Origin: an uncultured Pelagibacteraceae bacterium
GTDB taxonomy: Bacteria > Pseudomonadota > Alphaproteobacteria > Pelagibacterales > Pelagibacteraceae
Assembly (NCBI GenBank): GCA_902565325.1
Contig: CACFEM010000004.1
Span: 1-32,067, forward strand
Length of the DNA: 32,067 nt
Reading direction: 5' to 3'
Positions 1-8,570 of this stretch are shown in pieces (within the stretch, counting starts at the first letter, position 1; every line of letters begins with the position of its first letter). The position numbers and the translations under genes are program-made. Under the pieces are notes generated by a model. That model did not search any database and was not told where the DNA came from. It worked only from the letters and a program-made list of their open reading frames with translations.

Positions 1-762
1 AATTACATTAAGAATTATATAGAAATAAATGACTTTGGAGATCAAACTTTGTTTCAAATTTTAAAAAATAAAAAGAACAATAAATATGTAATTTTTAAAA
101 AAATAATAAAAATTCTAAATAAAATACAATTAATAAAAGATAAAAAAGTAAAAAATTTTAAAAATAACTTATATAAAGTTCAAGAATATAATAACAAAAT
201 TTTGTTTGATGAAACTAAACTTTTTTGTGACTGGTATGTACCAAAGGTATTGTCTAAATCCAAAAGTATTCAATTTAAAAAAAAATTTAAATTAGAGATA
301 AAAAAATTATTATCAAAATTAAATTATAAAAATGTTACATTTGTTCATAGAGATTTTCATGTTTCAAATTTGATGTATCACAATAAAAAAATTGCAGTAA
401 TAGATAGTCAAGATGCACTAATTGGCAATAGAGCTTACGACTTAGCATCCTTAATTGACGACGTAAGATTAAAAACACCCAATAAATTAAAAGACAAGGT
501 ATTTAGGTTTTATGTCAAAACAAATCAAAAAATTGATTTAGAAAAATTTAAAAAAGATTTTGAAATATTGTCTGTTTTAAGGAATTTAAAAATAATTGGT
601 ATATTTATGCGTTTAGCTGTTAGAGATAACAAAAAAAAATATCTTAAATTAATTCCTTACGCTTGGGAATTGATTAATCATAGAATTAAAGAGCAAAATG
701 AATTCAATAATTTGATGTTGCTATTAAAAAATAATTTTCCAAAAATTTATAAGGTAGAGTAG
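1..762 (+). CDS. amgK: AmgK-like aminoglycoside-phosphotransferase-fold sugar kinase (5' end outside window)
   Basis: This is the C-terminal part (253 residues visible) of an APH-fold kinase. The reading frame is open to base 1, so the start lies upstream of the window; the TTG at 49 is only an internal codon. The catalytic-loop motif HRDFHVSNLM lies at 355-384, followed by the metal-binding IDSQDA at 400-417 and the downstream AYDLASL. In the AmgK family the enzyme phosphorylates the anomeric carbon of N-acetylmuramate or N-acetylglucosamine in cell-wall sugar salvage. The stop codon shares one base with the GTG of the MurU-like nucleotidyltransferase (TAGTG), the classic amgK-murU pairing, and this context is the main reason for choosing AmgK over another APH-family kinase. 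Substrate identity is inferred. Confidence 0.75.
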   Translation, partial: NYIKNYIEINDFGDQTLFQILKNKKNNKYVIFKKIIKILNKIQLIKDKKVKNFKNNLYKVQEYNNKILFDETKLFCDWYVPKVLSKSKSIQFKKKFKLEIKKLLSKLNYKNVTFVHRDFHVSNLMYHNKKIAVIDSQDALIGNRAYDLASLIDDVRLKTPNKLKDKVFRFYVKTNQKIDLEKFKKDFEILSVLRNLKIIGIFMRLAVRDNKKKYLKLIPYAWELINHRIKEQNEFNNLMLLLKNNFPKIYKVE

Positions 763-1451
763 TGAGAATAAATACAGCTTTAATTTTATGTGCAGGTTTT
801 GGTAAAAGACTAAATCCAATTACATTAAATATTCCTAAGCCCTTATTAGAGATTAAAAACGTAAGTATGCTGGAAAGATGTATTAATTTAATTGAAAACC
901 TAGGTATTAAAAAAATCTTAATAAATACTTTTTATTTAAAGGATCAATTTTCAGTGTTTTTAAACAGTAAAAATTTCAACATTGATATCAAAATAATTGA
1001 GGATGGTGAGTATATTTTAGATACAGGGGGAGGTGTTCAAAATATGATTAAAGACTCTAATGAAAAGGATTTTATAATTTTTAATCCAGATACAGTTTGG
1101 AGTAATAATTATAAAGACGAGATATTAAAAATGGAAAATATGTATTTTGCTGAAAAATTAGAAAACATTCTTCTTTTAGTAAATAAAAAATTTAGTTTTG
1201 ATAAAAAGTTAAAAGGAGATTTCAATTTAAAAAATAATTTAATTAACAAAGAGGCTGAAAAAAAATTTATTTACATTGGATGTCAAATAATTAATAAAAA
1301 ATTATTTATTAAAGAGAAAATAGAAAATTACTCAATTTTGGAAGTTTGGAATAATTTATTGGACCAAAAAAAGTTATTTGGTTATGAAAGCCAAAATGAC
1401 TTTTATCATTTAACTGATCTGGATATTTTTAAAAAACTAAAAGATCTTTAG
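762..1451 (+). CDS. murU: MurNAc-1-phosphate uridylyltransferase-like nucleotidyltransferase (MurU)
   Basis: This 229-residue NTP_transferase-family protein starts at a GTG that overlaps the preceding stop by one base. The nucleotide-binding signature LCAGFGKRL...PKPLL lies at residues 9-29, and the metal-binding Asp in FNPDTVW is residue 110. With AmgK, MurU makes UDP-MurNAc directly from recycled MurNAc and so bypasses MurA/MurB. The GlmU/RmlA fold is certain. The MurU assignment rests on its small size, the absence of a C-terminal acyltransferase domain, and its coupling to the kinase gene. Its last 23 bases overlap the 3' end of gpmA on the other strand. Confidence 0.75.
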   Translation: MRINTALILCAGFGKRLNPITLNIPKPLLEIKNVSMLERCINLIENLGIKKILINTFYLKDQFSVFLNSKNFNIDIKIIEDGEYILDTGGGVQNMIKDSNEKDFIIFNPDTVWSNNYKDEILKMENMYFAEKLENILLLVNKKFSFDKKLKGDFNLKNNLINKEAEKKFIYIGCQIINKKLFIKEKIENYSILEVWNNLLDQKKLFGYESQNDFYHLTDLDIFKKLKDL

Positions 1452-2136
1452 CTCTATCTTGATCAAGATATTTGCAGTTAGAAATTTTGCTGTTTTCTAA
1501 TTCAATTAAAAGTGGGTTCCCTGTAGGAATTTCAAGTTTAGAGATCTCATTGTCATCTAAATTGAACAAATGTTTGCAAAGAGCTCTGATAGAGTTTCCA
1601 TGAGCAGAAATGAGAATATTTTCATTTGTTTTGTATTCTATCTCTTTGCTATAAAATTTTATTACTCTTTCATATGTATCTTTTAGTGACTCAGTGTCAG
1701 GAATATTTTCTAAAGGAATTTCTTTGTAAGTTTCTATATTTAGCGGATGATATGGATTTTTTTTATCTAAAGGGTCAGGTCTAAGATCCCAAGAACGTCT
1801 AAATTGATGAACTTTTTCTTCTCCAAGTTTTACTTTCATTTCATCTTTATTTAATCCAGTTAAAGCACCATAATGTCTTTCGTTTAATTCCCATGCGCTT
1901 TTTACTTCTTTAAAATCTTGCAATTCTTTCTGTATAATTTTTAAAGTATTTTTAGCCCTTAATTGAAAAGATGAGTAATACAAATTAATTTCAATTTTTT
2001 CATGTTTTATTAATTCACCAGCTTTTTTTGCCTCTGATTTTCCATTTTCTGTTAAATCTACATCTACCCATCCAGTAAATTTTTTTTCTAGATTCCACAC
2101 ACTTTGGCCATGTCTTACTAAAATTAAATAACTCAT
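1429..2136 (-). CDS. gpmA: 2,3-bisphosphoglycerate-dependent phosphoglycerate mutase
   Basis: This 235-residue cytosolic enzyme interconverts 3- and 2-phosphoglycerate in glycolysis and gluconeogenesis. The N-terminal LVRHGQSVWN holds the phosphorylated His9. ELNERHYGALTG contains the catalytic Glu86, and SAHGNS holds the second His, 179. Length is close to that of typical dPGMs (about 230-250 residues). It is convergent with murU and overlaps it by 23 bases. No purine-rich ribosome site is visible before the ATG. The family assignment is secure. Confidence 0.95.
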   Translation of the reverse strand: MSYLILVRHGQSVWNLEKKFTGWVDVDLTENGKSEAKKAGELIKHEKIEINLYYSSFQLRAKNTLKIIQKELQDFKEVKSAWELNERHYGALTGLNKDEMKVKLGEEKVHQFRRSWDLRPDPLDKKNPYHPLNIETYKEIPLENIPDTESLKDTYERVIKFYSKEIEYKTNENILISAHGNSIRALCKHLFNLDDNEISKLEIPTGNPLLIELENSKISNCKYLDQDRAKDLLVF

Positions 2137-2180
2137 TTGTTTATCTTTTAGAACAATTTGATAAATAAAACTATATTTTA

Positions 2181-2570
2181 ATGATTAATTTTTTTTCAAA
2201 AAATAAGTTTATTTTTTATTTATCCAATTTGATTTTAATTTTTTTGTATTTATTCCCTGGTAGTGTATTAGGGTGGTTTTTATATAATGATTTAAATTCA
2301 CAGCCACAAATTACACCAGATTTTATAATTTCAACCAATCATCTTTATGCATTCTTAATTATTTCAACTCTTGGATTATTAACTTTTAATTTATCGAACC
2401 AATTTATTTATATAAGCATTTATTTAATTTTTTTATCTTTAGCACTAGAAATAGCACATTATTTTATTCCTGAGAGAAGTTTTGAATTTTCGGATTTATT
2501 TGGAAATTTATTAGGTGTATTAATTATATTAATCTTATTTTATTTTTTAAAAAAAAATGAAAATTCTTAA
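2181..2570 (+). CDS. VanZ-like small membrane protein
   Basis: This 129-residue protein has about four hydrophobic segments (roughly residues 9-34, 52-70, 73-92 and 105-124). Near the C-terminus, ERSFEFSDLFGNLLG matches the typical VanZ-like ending, an acidic turn followed by D-x-x-x-N-x-x-G. The biochemical function of the VanZ-like family is poorly defined; some members affect sensitivity to glycopeptides. The gene overlaps the next one, an SLT-like lipoprotein, by 14 bases, so the two are probably co-transcribed and may share an envelope role. The family call is moderate because the protein is short and very hydrophobic. Confidence 0.6.
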   Translation: MINFFSKNKFIFYLSNLILIFLYLFPGSVLGWFLYNDLNSQPQITPDFIISTNHLYAFLIISTLGLLTFNLSNQFIYISIYLIFLSLALEIAHYFIPERSFEFSDLFGNLLGVLIILILFYFLKKNENS

Positions 2571-3156
2571 AATTAATTTTTTATTTTTAATAATATTATT
2601 TATTTCAGCTTGTTCATCGGTTCCTAAAAATACATCAAACAGTTGTTCAATATTTGAAGAAAGATATTTTTGGTATAAACATGCGAAAAAGTCTGAAAAA
2701 AAATGGGGCACACCAGTTTACTTACAGCTTGCAATTATTAAAATGGAATCTAGCTTTGATTGGTTAGCAAAACCACCAAGACAAAAGCTTTTTAAGGTTA
2801 TTCCCTATAAAAGACCATCAAGTTCTTTTGGTTATTCTCAAGCTGTAAAAGGTACCTGGAAACAATACAAAAATGAGACTGGGAATAAGTATGCAGTAAG
2901 ATCAAGATTTAAAGACAGTGTTGACTTTATAGGGTGGTATACAAATAAAACCGAAAAAATTTTAAAAATCTCAAGGAGTGACGCGTTCAATCAATATGTT
3001 GCTTATCATGAAGGTTGGGGAAATTATAAGAATTATAAAAAAAACAAAAAAGTGATTAATCTTGCAAAGCGTGTGGAAAAACAATCAAATATTTATAAAC
3101 AACAATTGTTAGAATGTAAAAACTCTTTATCAACGTCAAAATATATTATTTTTTAA
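2557..3156 (+). CDS. lipoprotein with lytic-transglycosylase (SLT) fold
   Basis: This 199-residue protein begins with a hydrophobic signal and the lipobox ISAC, which places the lipidated Cys at residue 19. The SLT-type core follows: QLAIIKMESSFD with the likely catalytic Glu64, then SSFGYSQAVKGTW, and YHEGWGNYKN near residue 150. Enzymes of this fold cleave the MurNAc-GlcNAc bond to give anhydro-muropeptides, which fits the MurNAc-salvage genes upstream. It overlaps the VanZ-like gene by 14 bases and its 3' end overlaps the RND gene on the opposite strand by 4 bases. Outer-membrane attachment is inferred from the lipobox. Confidence 0.8.
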   Translation: MKILKINFLFLIILFISACSSVPKNTSNSCSIFEERYFWYKHAKKSEKKWGTPVYLQLAIIKMESSFDWLAKPPRQKLFKVIPYKRPSSSFGYSQAVKGTWKQYKNETGNKYAVRSRFKDSVDFIGWYTNKTEKILKISRSDAFNQYVAYHEGWGNYKNYKKNKKVINLAKRVEKQSNIYKQQLLECKNSLSTSKYIIF

Positions 3157-6100
3157 TTTAGCTGTTTTTTTAATTCAATATCAACTGCATCAATTCGCTT
3201 GGTATTTTTTGCAAGAGCTAAATACATTGTTGGAGTTACATATAAAGTAAAGAAGGTTGAAATAATCATTCCTCCTAAAATTGTAGAACCCACAGCTAAT
3301 CTAGAGCCTTCACCTGCGCCTGGGCCAATATTTCCAATAACTAATGGAAGCATTGCTATCATTGTACTAAGTGAGGTCATTATGATTGGTCGAATTCTAA
3401 GTTGGCAAGCTTTAATTATAGCATCTTGAATTTTGACTCCAGTTGTCCTGATCTGATTTGTATAATCTACAATTAAAATACTGTTTTTAGTGGATATACC
3501 AATAAGAATTATCAATGCAATTTGAGAGAAAATATTTACTGAACTATTTAAAAATAAAATAAATACTAAGCCACCAAATACAGCTAGTGGAACTGTTAAA
3601 ATAATAATAAATGGATGAACAAAAGAGTTAAATGTTGCTGCCATAACCAAATAAGCAGTTAACAAAGCAAGAGCAAAGATTAAGTATATTTCGTTTGTTG
3701 TTTCTTTTAACTCTTCAGATTTTCCTTTCCAGGTTATTTGATTTTGAGGGGCAACTCTAATCATGACATCTTCAAGGTATTTTATTGCTTCTGTTAGTGT
3801 ATAATCTTCTGCAAGCGCAGCAGAAATTGTAACAGCTCTTTGACGGTTATATCTTGGAAGTGCTTCAGCAGTGCCTTTTTCTTTAAATTCAACTAAACTT
3901 GCTACAGATACAAGTTTACCAGTTGTTTCAGATCTAACAAAAATTTTTGACAAACCATCTTTGTCTCTTCTGTCTGCTAAATATTGTTGTAAAATGATTG
4001 GGTATTCTCTTCCTTCTTTACTGAAAGTAGTTACTCTTTTTCCTCCATAAAGAGTTTCTAAAGTTCTACCTATATTTTCTGTAGAAACTCCCAAATCATT
4101 TGCTCTATTTTTATTTGTGACTAATTTAACTTCGGGTTTATTTTTTGTATAATCACTTTCAATTCTAGACATATTTCTATTTTTTCTTAGTTCTCTCAAG
4201 ACACTATTTTGAATTTCTTCTAATTCTTCGTAGCTAGATCCATATATGACCATTTGAACAGGTTTATTATAACTAGATACTCTTATCGATTGTGGAGAAA
4301 TTGGAAAAGCAAAAGTTTCAGGTACAGAAACCACTTGTCCAATTGCTTCTCTTAATATCGTTTGACTGCTTTTTTCTCTATTTTTCCATTCATCAAGTAA
4401 TGCAATTATTATAAAGGTGTTATAAGAGGTTGCTGATCTTCCAAAACCAGGAACTCTCATTATTAGTCTTGCATATGGACTGTTTTCTGCCTGTAATAAT
4501 CTTAAAATTCTTCCTTCAATTATTTGAGCTTTTTCTTGGGTATATTCAAATGAACTTCCTTCATCAGTCGATCCAATAATTAAATAAGCACCTCTATCTT
4601 CAACCGGTATTAATTCTTTTTTAGAAAAACTAAACAAATAAGCTGAAGCAGCAATTATTAAAATTATAAATATTGAAATAGTCTTTTGTTTATTTATCCA
4701 ATATTTAAGGGAGTTCACATAAAATCCTGTAAAAGATTTAAATCCATTATTGAATTTTCTTACAAGGAAATTGATTTTTTCTTTTTTATTTAAAAATTTA
4801 CTTCCTAGCATTGGAGACAAAGTTAATGCTACAAAAGAAGATACAACTATTGAAAAAGATAAGGCTATTGCTGTTTCTTTAAATAAAGTTCCCGATATTC
4901 CTTTAATAAAAATTAAAGGCAAAAATACTGCTATAAGAATTAAAGTCGTTGCAATAATTGCAAATGTAATTTGTTTAGAACCTTTGTAAGCAGCCACTAA
5001 TGGTGTTTCACCATTTTCAATTCTTGTATAGATAGCATCAGTCATGATCACTGAATCATCAGTGATTATACCAATAGCCAGAATAAAGCTTAGTAAAACG
5101 AAAATATTAATTGATAGATCAAATATATATAACCCAAGAAATGATCCAATAAGACTAACTGGTAAAGCAACAGCAGGAACTATTACAGCTTTAAGGTTAC
5201 CTAAAAAAAGATAAATAATTAAAACAACTAATACGAATGCAATTACTAAACTTTTATATACTTCTTCAATTGCAGCGCCAATGTAAGTTGCTCTGTTAAA
5301 TGCAATTTCTAATTTTAACCCGTCAGGTAAAGATTTGTTAAGCTCTTTTATTTTAGTTTTTATTTGTTTAGAAAGTTCTACCGTTGATGCACCACTTTTT
5401 GCATAAATTCCAATTCCTACAGTTTTCAAGTCAACTGCATTTTTTCGTTGTGCTTTAAATAAAGTTTTTTCCGAAACAGGTCCAAATTCTATGTTAGCGA
5501 CATCAGATAAAATTATAACTTTTTCCTTATTTTTCTTAAGTGGCAATTGTTTGATGGTATCAATATTAGAATAGGATTTATCAATGTTTAAAGTTAAGTC
5601 TTTGTTATTAGCTTCTAAGGTTCCAGCTGGAAGATTTATATTCTCATTTCTAAGAGCTCTTTCAACTTCTTGAATCGTTAGATTGTTTGCAGCTAATTTA
5701 ATTGGATCTATCCAAACTCTAACACTAAGCTCTCTTAATCCACCAACTAAAATTCGACCTACGTTTGGTACACTTGAGAATGCATCTATTAGATATCTTT
5801 CAGCATAATCTCCAAGATCTAAATCATTCCAAGTTGGAGACGATAAAGCTACCCACATTGTAGTTGTAAAACCTGCTGCCTGTTTTAAAATTTGCGGAGG
5901 GTTTGATTCACTTGGTAAATTATCTACAACCCTTGCAACTCTTTCCCTAATATCATTAGCAGCATCATCTAAATCAATGTCTGTGTTGAATTGAATATTA
6001 ATCCTACTTCTTCCATTGAGAGAACTTGAGTCAATATTTTTGATACCCTCAGCTCCGCCAATTACATCCTCTAATTTTTGAGTTATTTCTTCATCAACAA

Positions 6101-6275
6101 TTTCAGCTGAAGCAGATTTATAATCGGTTTGAACTTGAACTACAGGAGGCTGTATACCATCAGGAAGTTCTCTTACTGGCAATTCTAAAAAGACAAAAAT
6201 ACCAAAAATAATTAATATTAAAGACATGACCCAAGCTACCACAGGTCGTTTAATGCTAACTTCAGTTATATACAT
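3153..6275 (-). CDS. RND-family efflux pump inner-membrane transporter (HAE1/AcrB type)
   Basis: This 1040-residue proton-driven transporter has the usual RND layout: an N-terminal helix (residues 11-30), a periplasmic loop, a block of helices (about 340-490), a second helix near 535, a second periplasmic loop and a C-terminal helix block (about 865-1025). The proton-relay aspartates are present as Asp406-Asp407 in ITDDSV, and the relay Lys in TM10 is present in GISTKNS, so the pump looks functional. Length matches AcrB (about 1050). It lies 4 bases downstream of its adaptor gene, and no TolC-like outer-membrane gene is in the window. Drug or lipid substrate cannot be told from the sequence. 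Confidence 0.93.
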   Translation of the reverse strand: MYITEVSIKRPVVAWVMSLILIIFGIFVFLELPVRELPDGIQPPVVQVQTDYKSASAEIVDEEITQKLEDVIGGAEGIKNIDSSSLNGRSRINIQFNTDIDLDDAANDIRERVARVVDNLPSESNPPQILKQAAGFTTTMWVALSSPTWNDLDLGDYAERYLIDAFSSVPNVGRILVGGLRELSVRVWIDPIKLAANNLTIQEVERALRNENINLPAGTLEANNKDLTLNIDKSYSNIDTIKQLPLKKNKEKVIILSDVANIEFGPVSEKTLFKAQRKNAVDLKTVGIGIYAKSGASTVELSKQIKTKIKELNKSLPDGLKLEIAFNRATYIGAAIEEVYKSLVIAFVLVVLIIYLFLGNLKAVIVPAVALPVSLIGSFLGLYIFDLSINIFVLLSFILAIGIITDDSVIMTDAIYTRIENGETPLVAAYKGSKQITFAIIATTLILIAVFLPLIFIKGISGTLFKETAIALSFSIVVSSFVALTLSPMLGSKFLNKKEKINFLVRKFNNGFKSFTGFYVNSLKYWINKQKTISIFIILIIAASAYLFSFSKKELIPVEDRGAYLIIGSTDEGSSFEYTQEKAQIIEGRILRLLQAENSPYARLIMRVPGFGRSATSYNTFIIIALLDEWKNREKSSQTILREAIGQVVSVPETFAFPISPQSIRVSSYNKPVQMVIYGSSYEELEEIQNSVLRELRKNRNMSRIESDYTKNKPEVKLVTNKNRANDLGVSTENIGRTLETLYGGKRVTTFSKEGREYPIILQQYLADRRDKDGLSKIFVRSETTGKLVSVASLVEFKEKGTAEALPRYNRQRAVTISAALAEDYTLTEAIKYLEDVMIRVAPQNQITWKGKSEELKETTNEIYLIFALALLTAYLVMAATFNSFVHPFIIILTVPLAVFGGLVFILFLNSSVNIFSQIALIILIGISTKNSILIVDYTNQIRTTGVKIQDAIIKACQLRIRPIIMTSLSTMIAMLPLVIGNIGPGAGEGSRLAVGSTILGGMIISTFFTLYVTPTMYLALAKNTKRIDAVDIELKKQLN

Positions 6276-6279
6276 TTAA

Positions 6280-7275
6280 TTATTTTTTCTCTTTATCTGA
6301 TTTTTTAAAAATATTTTTCAACCAATCAAATTTACCTTTTTTTTCTTCAGCTTTTTTTGATTTATCTTTTTTACCCCAGCTAGAATTTCCTTGCTGTTTT
6401 TTAGCACCTTTCTCTATAGGTCTGATTGTTAAATTTGGTCTTACTTTTTTTGTTCCTTCTGCAACAATTTTATCTCCATTATTTAATCCATCTAATATTT
6501 CTACAAAGCCTAAGTATCTATCACCAATGGTTACTTTTGTTTTCATTACTTTATTTTTTTCATCTACTTTATAAATAAAAACATTTTCACCCTCGACAAT
6601 TGTACTAGTGTCGGGAGCACTTAAGCCATTTCTTACATCATATTTAATTGATATTTCTAAAAATGAGCCAGGTAATATTTCACCTGATGAATTGTCCATT
6701 TTAATTCTTGTTGCTAAAGCTCTTGTATCTTCACTTATCCTGCTAGCAAAAGAGTCTACTTCACCTTTATAAATTTTATTTTTATATCCAGAAAATTTAA
6801 TATCAACTGGCAGACCAACTTTAATAAATGGTACAAAAATTTCAGGTATATCTACATCACAAAATATTGAGCTAGTATCTTCAAGATTAATTAATATTGA
6901 AGATTTTGAAACCTCTATATCTTCCGAAAATTCTCTTTTTCCAATAACACCATCAAATTGAGCAATTACTTTTCGATTTTTAAGCTCAGCAATTACATCA
7001 CCCTTTTTAACTTTTTGATTAAATTTTATAGGTTTTAATATTTCATATTTTTCAATTTTAAATGATTGTGTTTGAATTGGAATTGCAGTTCCATAGGTAC
7101 TAACAATATTTTCAAAAACTCTTTCTTGAGTAGTAGTTATTATTATTCCAGGAGGCGGTCTTTTACTAAATTTTTTTTTGAAATGATTTCCTATCATTGT
7201 TCTTCCAATGATCACTGTTGCAATGATTATGAAAAATATTATTACTATACTTGTTATTTTTGTAGATGTTTTCAT
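6280..7275 (-). CDS. RND periplasmic adaptor (membrane fusion protein) lacking the alpha-hairpin
   Basis: This 331-residue protein is anchored by an N-terminal helix (about residues 8-25). Its two lipoyl half-motifs run directly into one another: the first ends with KKGDVIAEL (91-99), and the second begins three residues later as VIAQFDGVIGKRE (103-115). In AcrA-type adaptors a long coiled-coil hairpin that meets TolC sits between these halves; here it is absent. Beta-barrel and membrane-proximal domains follow (about 135-285), then a Lys-rich tail (about 292-331). It is the first gene of a two-gene unit with the RND transporter. The family is secure; the docking consequence is inference. Confidence 0.88.
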   Translation of the reverse strand: MKTSTKITSIVIIFFIIIATVIIGRTMIGNHFKKKFSKRPPPGIIITTTQERVFENIVSTYGTAIPIQTQSFKIEKYEILKPIKFNQKVKKGDVIAELKNRKVIAQFDGVIGKREFSEDIEVSKSSILINLEDTSSIFCDVDIPEIFVPFIKVGLPVDIKFSGYKNKIYKGEVDSFASRISEDTRALATRIKMDNSSGEILPGSFLEISIKYDVRNGLSAPDTSTIVEGENVFIYKVDEKNKVMKTKVTIGDRYLGFVEILDGLNNGDKIVAEGTKKVRPNLTIRPIEKGAKKQQGNSSWGKKDKSKKAEEKKGKFDWLKNIFKKSDKEKK

Positions 7276-7278
7276 AAG

Positions 7279-8091
7279 TTAATTTTTTCCGTATTCAGCC
7301 CAAGAGCCATCGTAAATTGTCGGCATATACTTAGCATTTATTAAAGAATAAGCTAGTGCCAATACACTTGCAGTCACTCCAGAACCACATGAAAATACTA
7401 GATTTTTATCATGGTCAAAATTAAAGGACTTAAATTTTACCATTATTTTATCTTTACTAACGAAAGTATGGTCTTCGTTTACTAATTCAGAAAAGGGTAG
7501 GCAAAAAGAATTTTTTATTGAACCACTTCTAAGACCTTTCCTTGGTTCAGCAACTTTGCCTTCAAACCTTTCTCTACTTCTTGCATCAACAACATTAAAT
7601 TCTTTTTTATTAATATTTTCATCTATTTGTTTTTTATTTTTAACAAGTTCTTTATTTTCTTTACATGTATACTTAGAAGTTTGAGTGGTCACTTTTTTGT
7701 TATCTGTAGATTTATTTTCTTTTTTCCATTTTTTTAATCCACCGTCTAGAACATGAACTAGTTTAGGGTCATGTCCATAATAAATTAAATTGTACCAACA
7801 TCTACAAGAGCTAATAACATCAGAGTTATCGTAAACTACTATTCGATCATTATTTTCTATACCCATGTTGTTCATTATCTTTTCCCAAGATTTACTATCG
7901 GTAAGCATATGTGGTAAATCAGTATCTAATTTAGAATTTTTATCTAAATCAAAAAAAATAGCATTTGGTATATGTTCCTTACAATATTCCTCAAAACCAT
8001 TTCTTTGAGTTTGAGGCATATGCCATGAGCAATCAATAATTTTTACTTTATCAATATTATTTTCTAACCAACTTGTATCAACTATAGACAT
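7279..8091 (-). CDS. sseA: 3-mercaptopyruvate sulfurtransferase (two rhodanese domains)
   Basis: This 270-residue protein has an inactive N-terminal rhodanese domain (about residues 1-125) and an active C-terminal one (about 155-268). The active-site loop is CGSGVTA with Cys235. That form is typical of mercaptopyruvate sulfurtransferases, whereas thiosulfate sulfurtransferases usually carry CRKGVTA. VVDARSRERFEG...EPRKGLRSG is the conserved entry to the second domain. The enzyme moves sulfur from 3-mercaptopyruvate to thiols or cyanide in cysteine metabolism. It is one base from msrA upstream and 3 bases from the adaptor gene downstream, so the minus-strand genes from msrA to the RND pump may be one transcript. 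Confidence 0.88.
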   Translation of the reverse strand: MSIVDTSWLENNIDKVKIIDCSWHMPQTQRNGFEEYCKEHIPNAIFFDLDKNSKLDTDLPHMLTDSKSWEKIMNNMGIENNDRIVVYDNSDVISSCRCWYNLIYYGHDPKLVHVLDGGLKKWKKENKSTDNKKVTTQTSKYTCKENKELVKNKKQIDENINKKEFNVVDARSRERFEGKVAEPRKGLRSGSIKNSFCLPFSELVNEDHTFVSKDKIMVKFKSFNFDHDKNLVFSCGSGVTASVLALAYSLINAKYMPTIYDGSWAEYGKN

Positions 8092-8092
8092 T

Positions 8093-8536
8093 TTATCTTT
8101 TTTCCAAATATCGTTGATGATACTCTTCAGCTGGGCAATAATTTTTAACTAAAGAAGTTTTTGTTACTACTTTTCCTGATAATTTGATGTTTTCTTTTTC
8201 TATCATTTTTTCAGCGGTAATTTTTTGCTGATCATTTAAATAAAATATTTCACTTCTATATTGAGTTCCGAAATCTGGTCCTTGAGAATTTAAGGTTGTT
8301 GGATCATGAATTTCAAAAAAATATTTAAGAATTTTCTCGTAAGATATTACTTTAGGATCAAAATCTAATTTTACTACTTCTGCATGATTTGTTGTGCCTG
8401 TGCATACTTCTTTGTAATTTGTTTCAGCATTATGACCTCCGCAATAACCTACTTCTGTTTTTATAACTCCATCAAGTTTACTAAACTTAATTTCTGGTCC
8501 CCAAAAACATCCTAATCCTAAAATTGCTATTTCCAT
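8093..8536 (-). CDS. msrA: peptide-methionine (S)-S-oxide reductase
   Basis: This is a 147-residue cytosolic repair enzyme that reduces methionine-S-sulfoxide. The catalytic GCFWG is at residues 9-13 (Cys10). It is followed by the family signature GYCGGH...NYKEVCTG, by HAEVV and by FWEIHDPT-like FFEIHDPTTLN. The protein is shorter than the common 170-210 residues and lacks the N-terminal extension. CPAEEYHQRYL near the C-terminus may supply a resolving cysteine. It reads divergently from the EamA transporter gene with a 34-base gap. The assignment is secure. Confidence 0.95.
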   Translation of the reverse strand: MEIAILGLGCFWGPEIKFSKLDGVIKTEVGYCGGHNAETNYKEVCTGTTNHAEVVKLDFDPKVISYEKILKYFFEIHDPTTLNSQGPDFGTQYRSEIFYLNDQQKITAEKMIEKENIKLSGKVVTKTSLVKNYCPAEEYHQRYLEKR

Positions 8537-8570
8537 TGATAATTAACTTAATTAATCTAAAGTTAATCAT

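Noticed and set aside
49..51. TTG as the start of the first gene
   Set aside because: The frame is open to base 1, and the upstream residues (NDFGDQT) fit the kinase family, so the gene is cut by the window edge.
7066..7344. Plus-strand open frame opposite the adaptor and sulfurtransferase genes
   Set aside because: It is Cys/Tyr/Ser-rich, resembles no protein and lies antisense to two well-supported genes.
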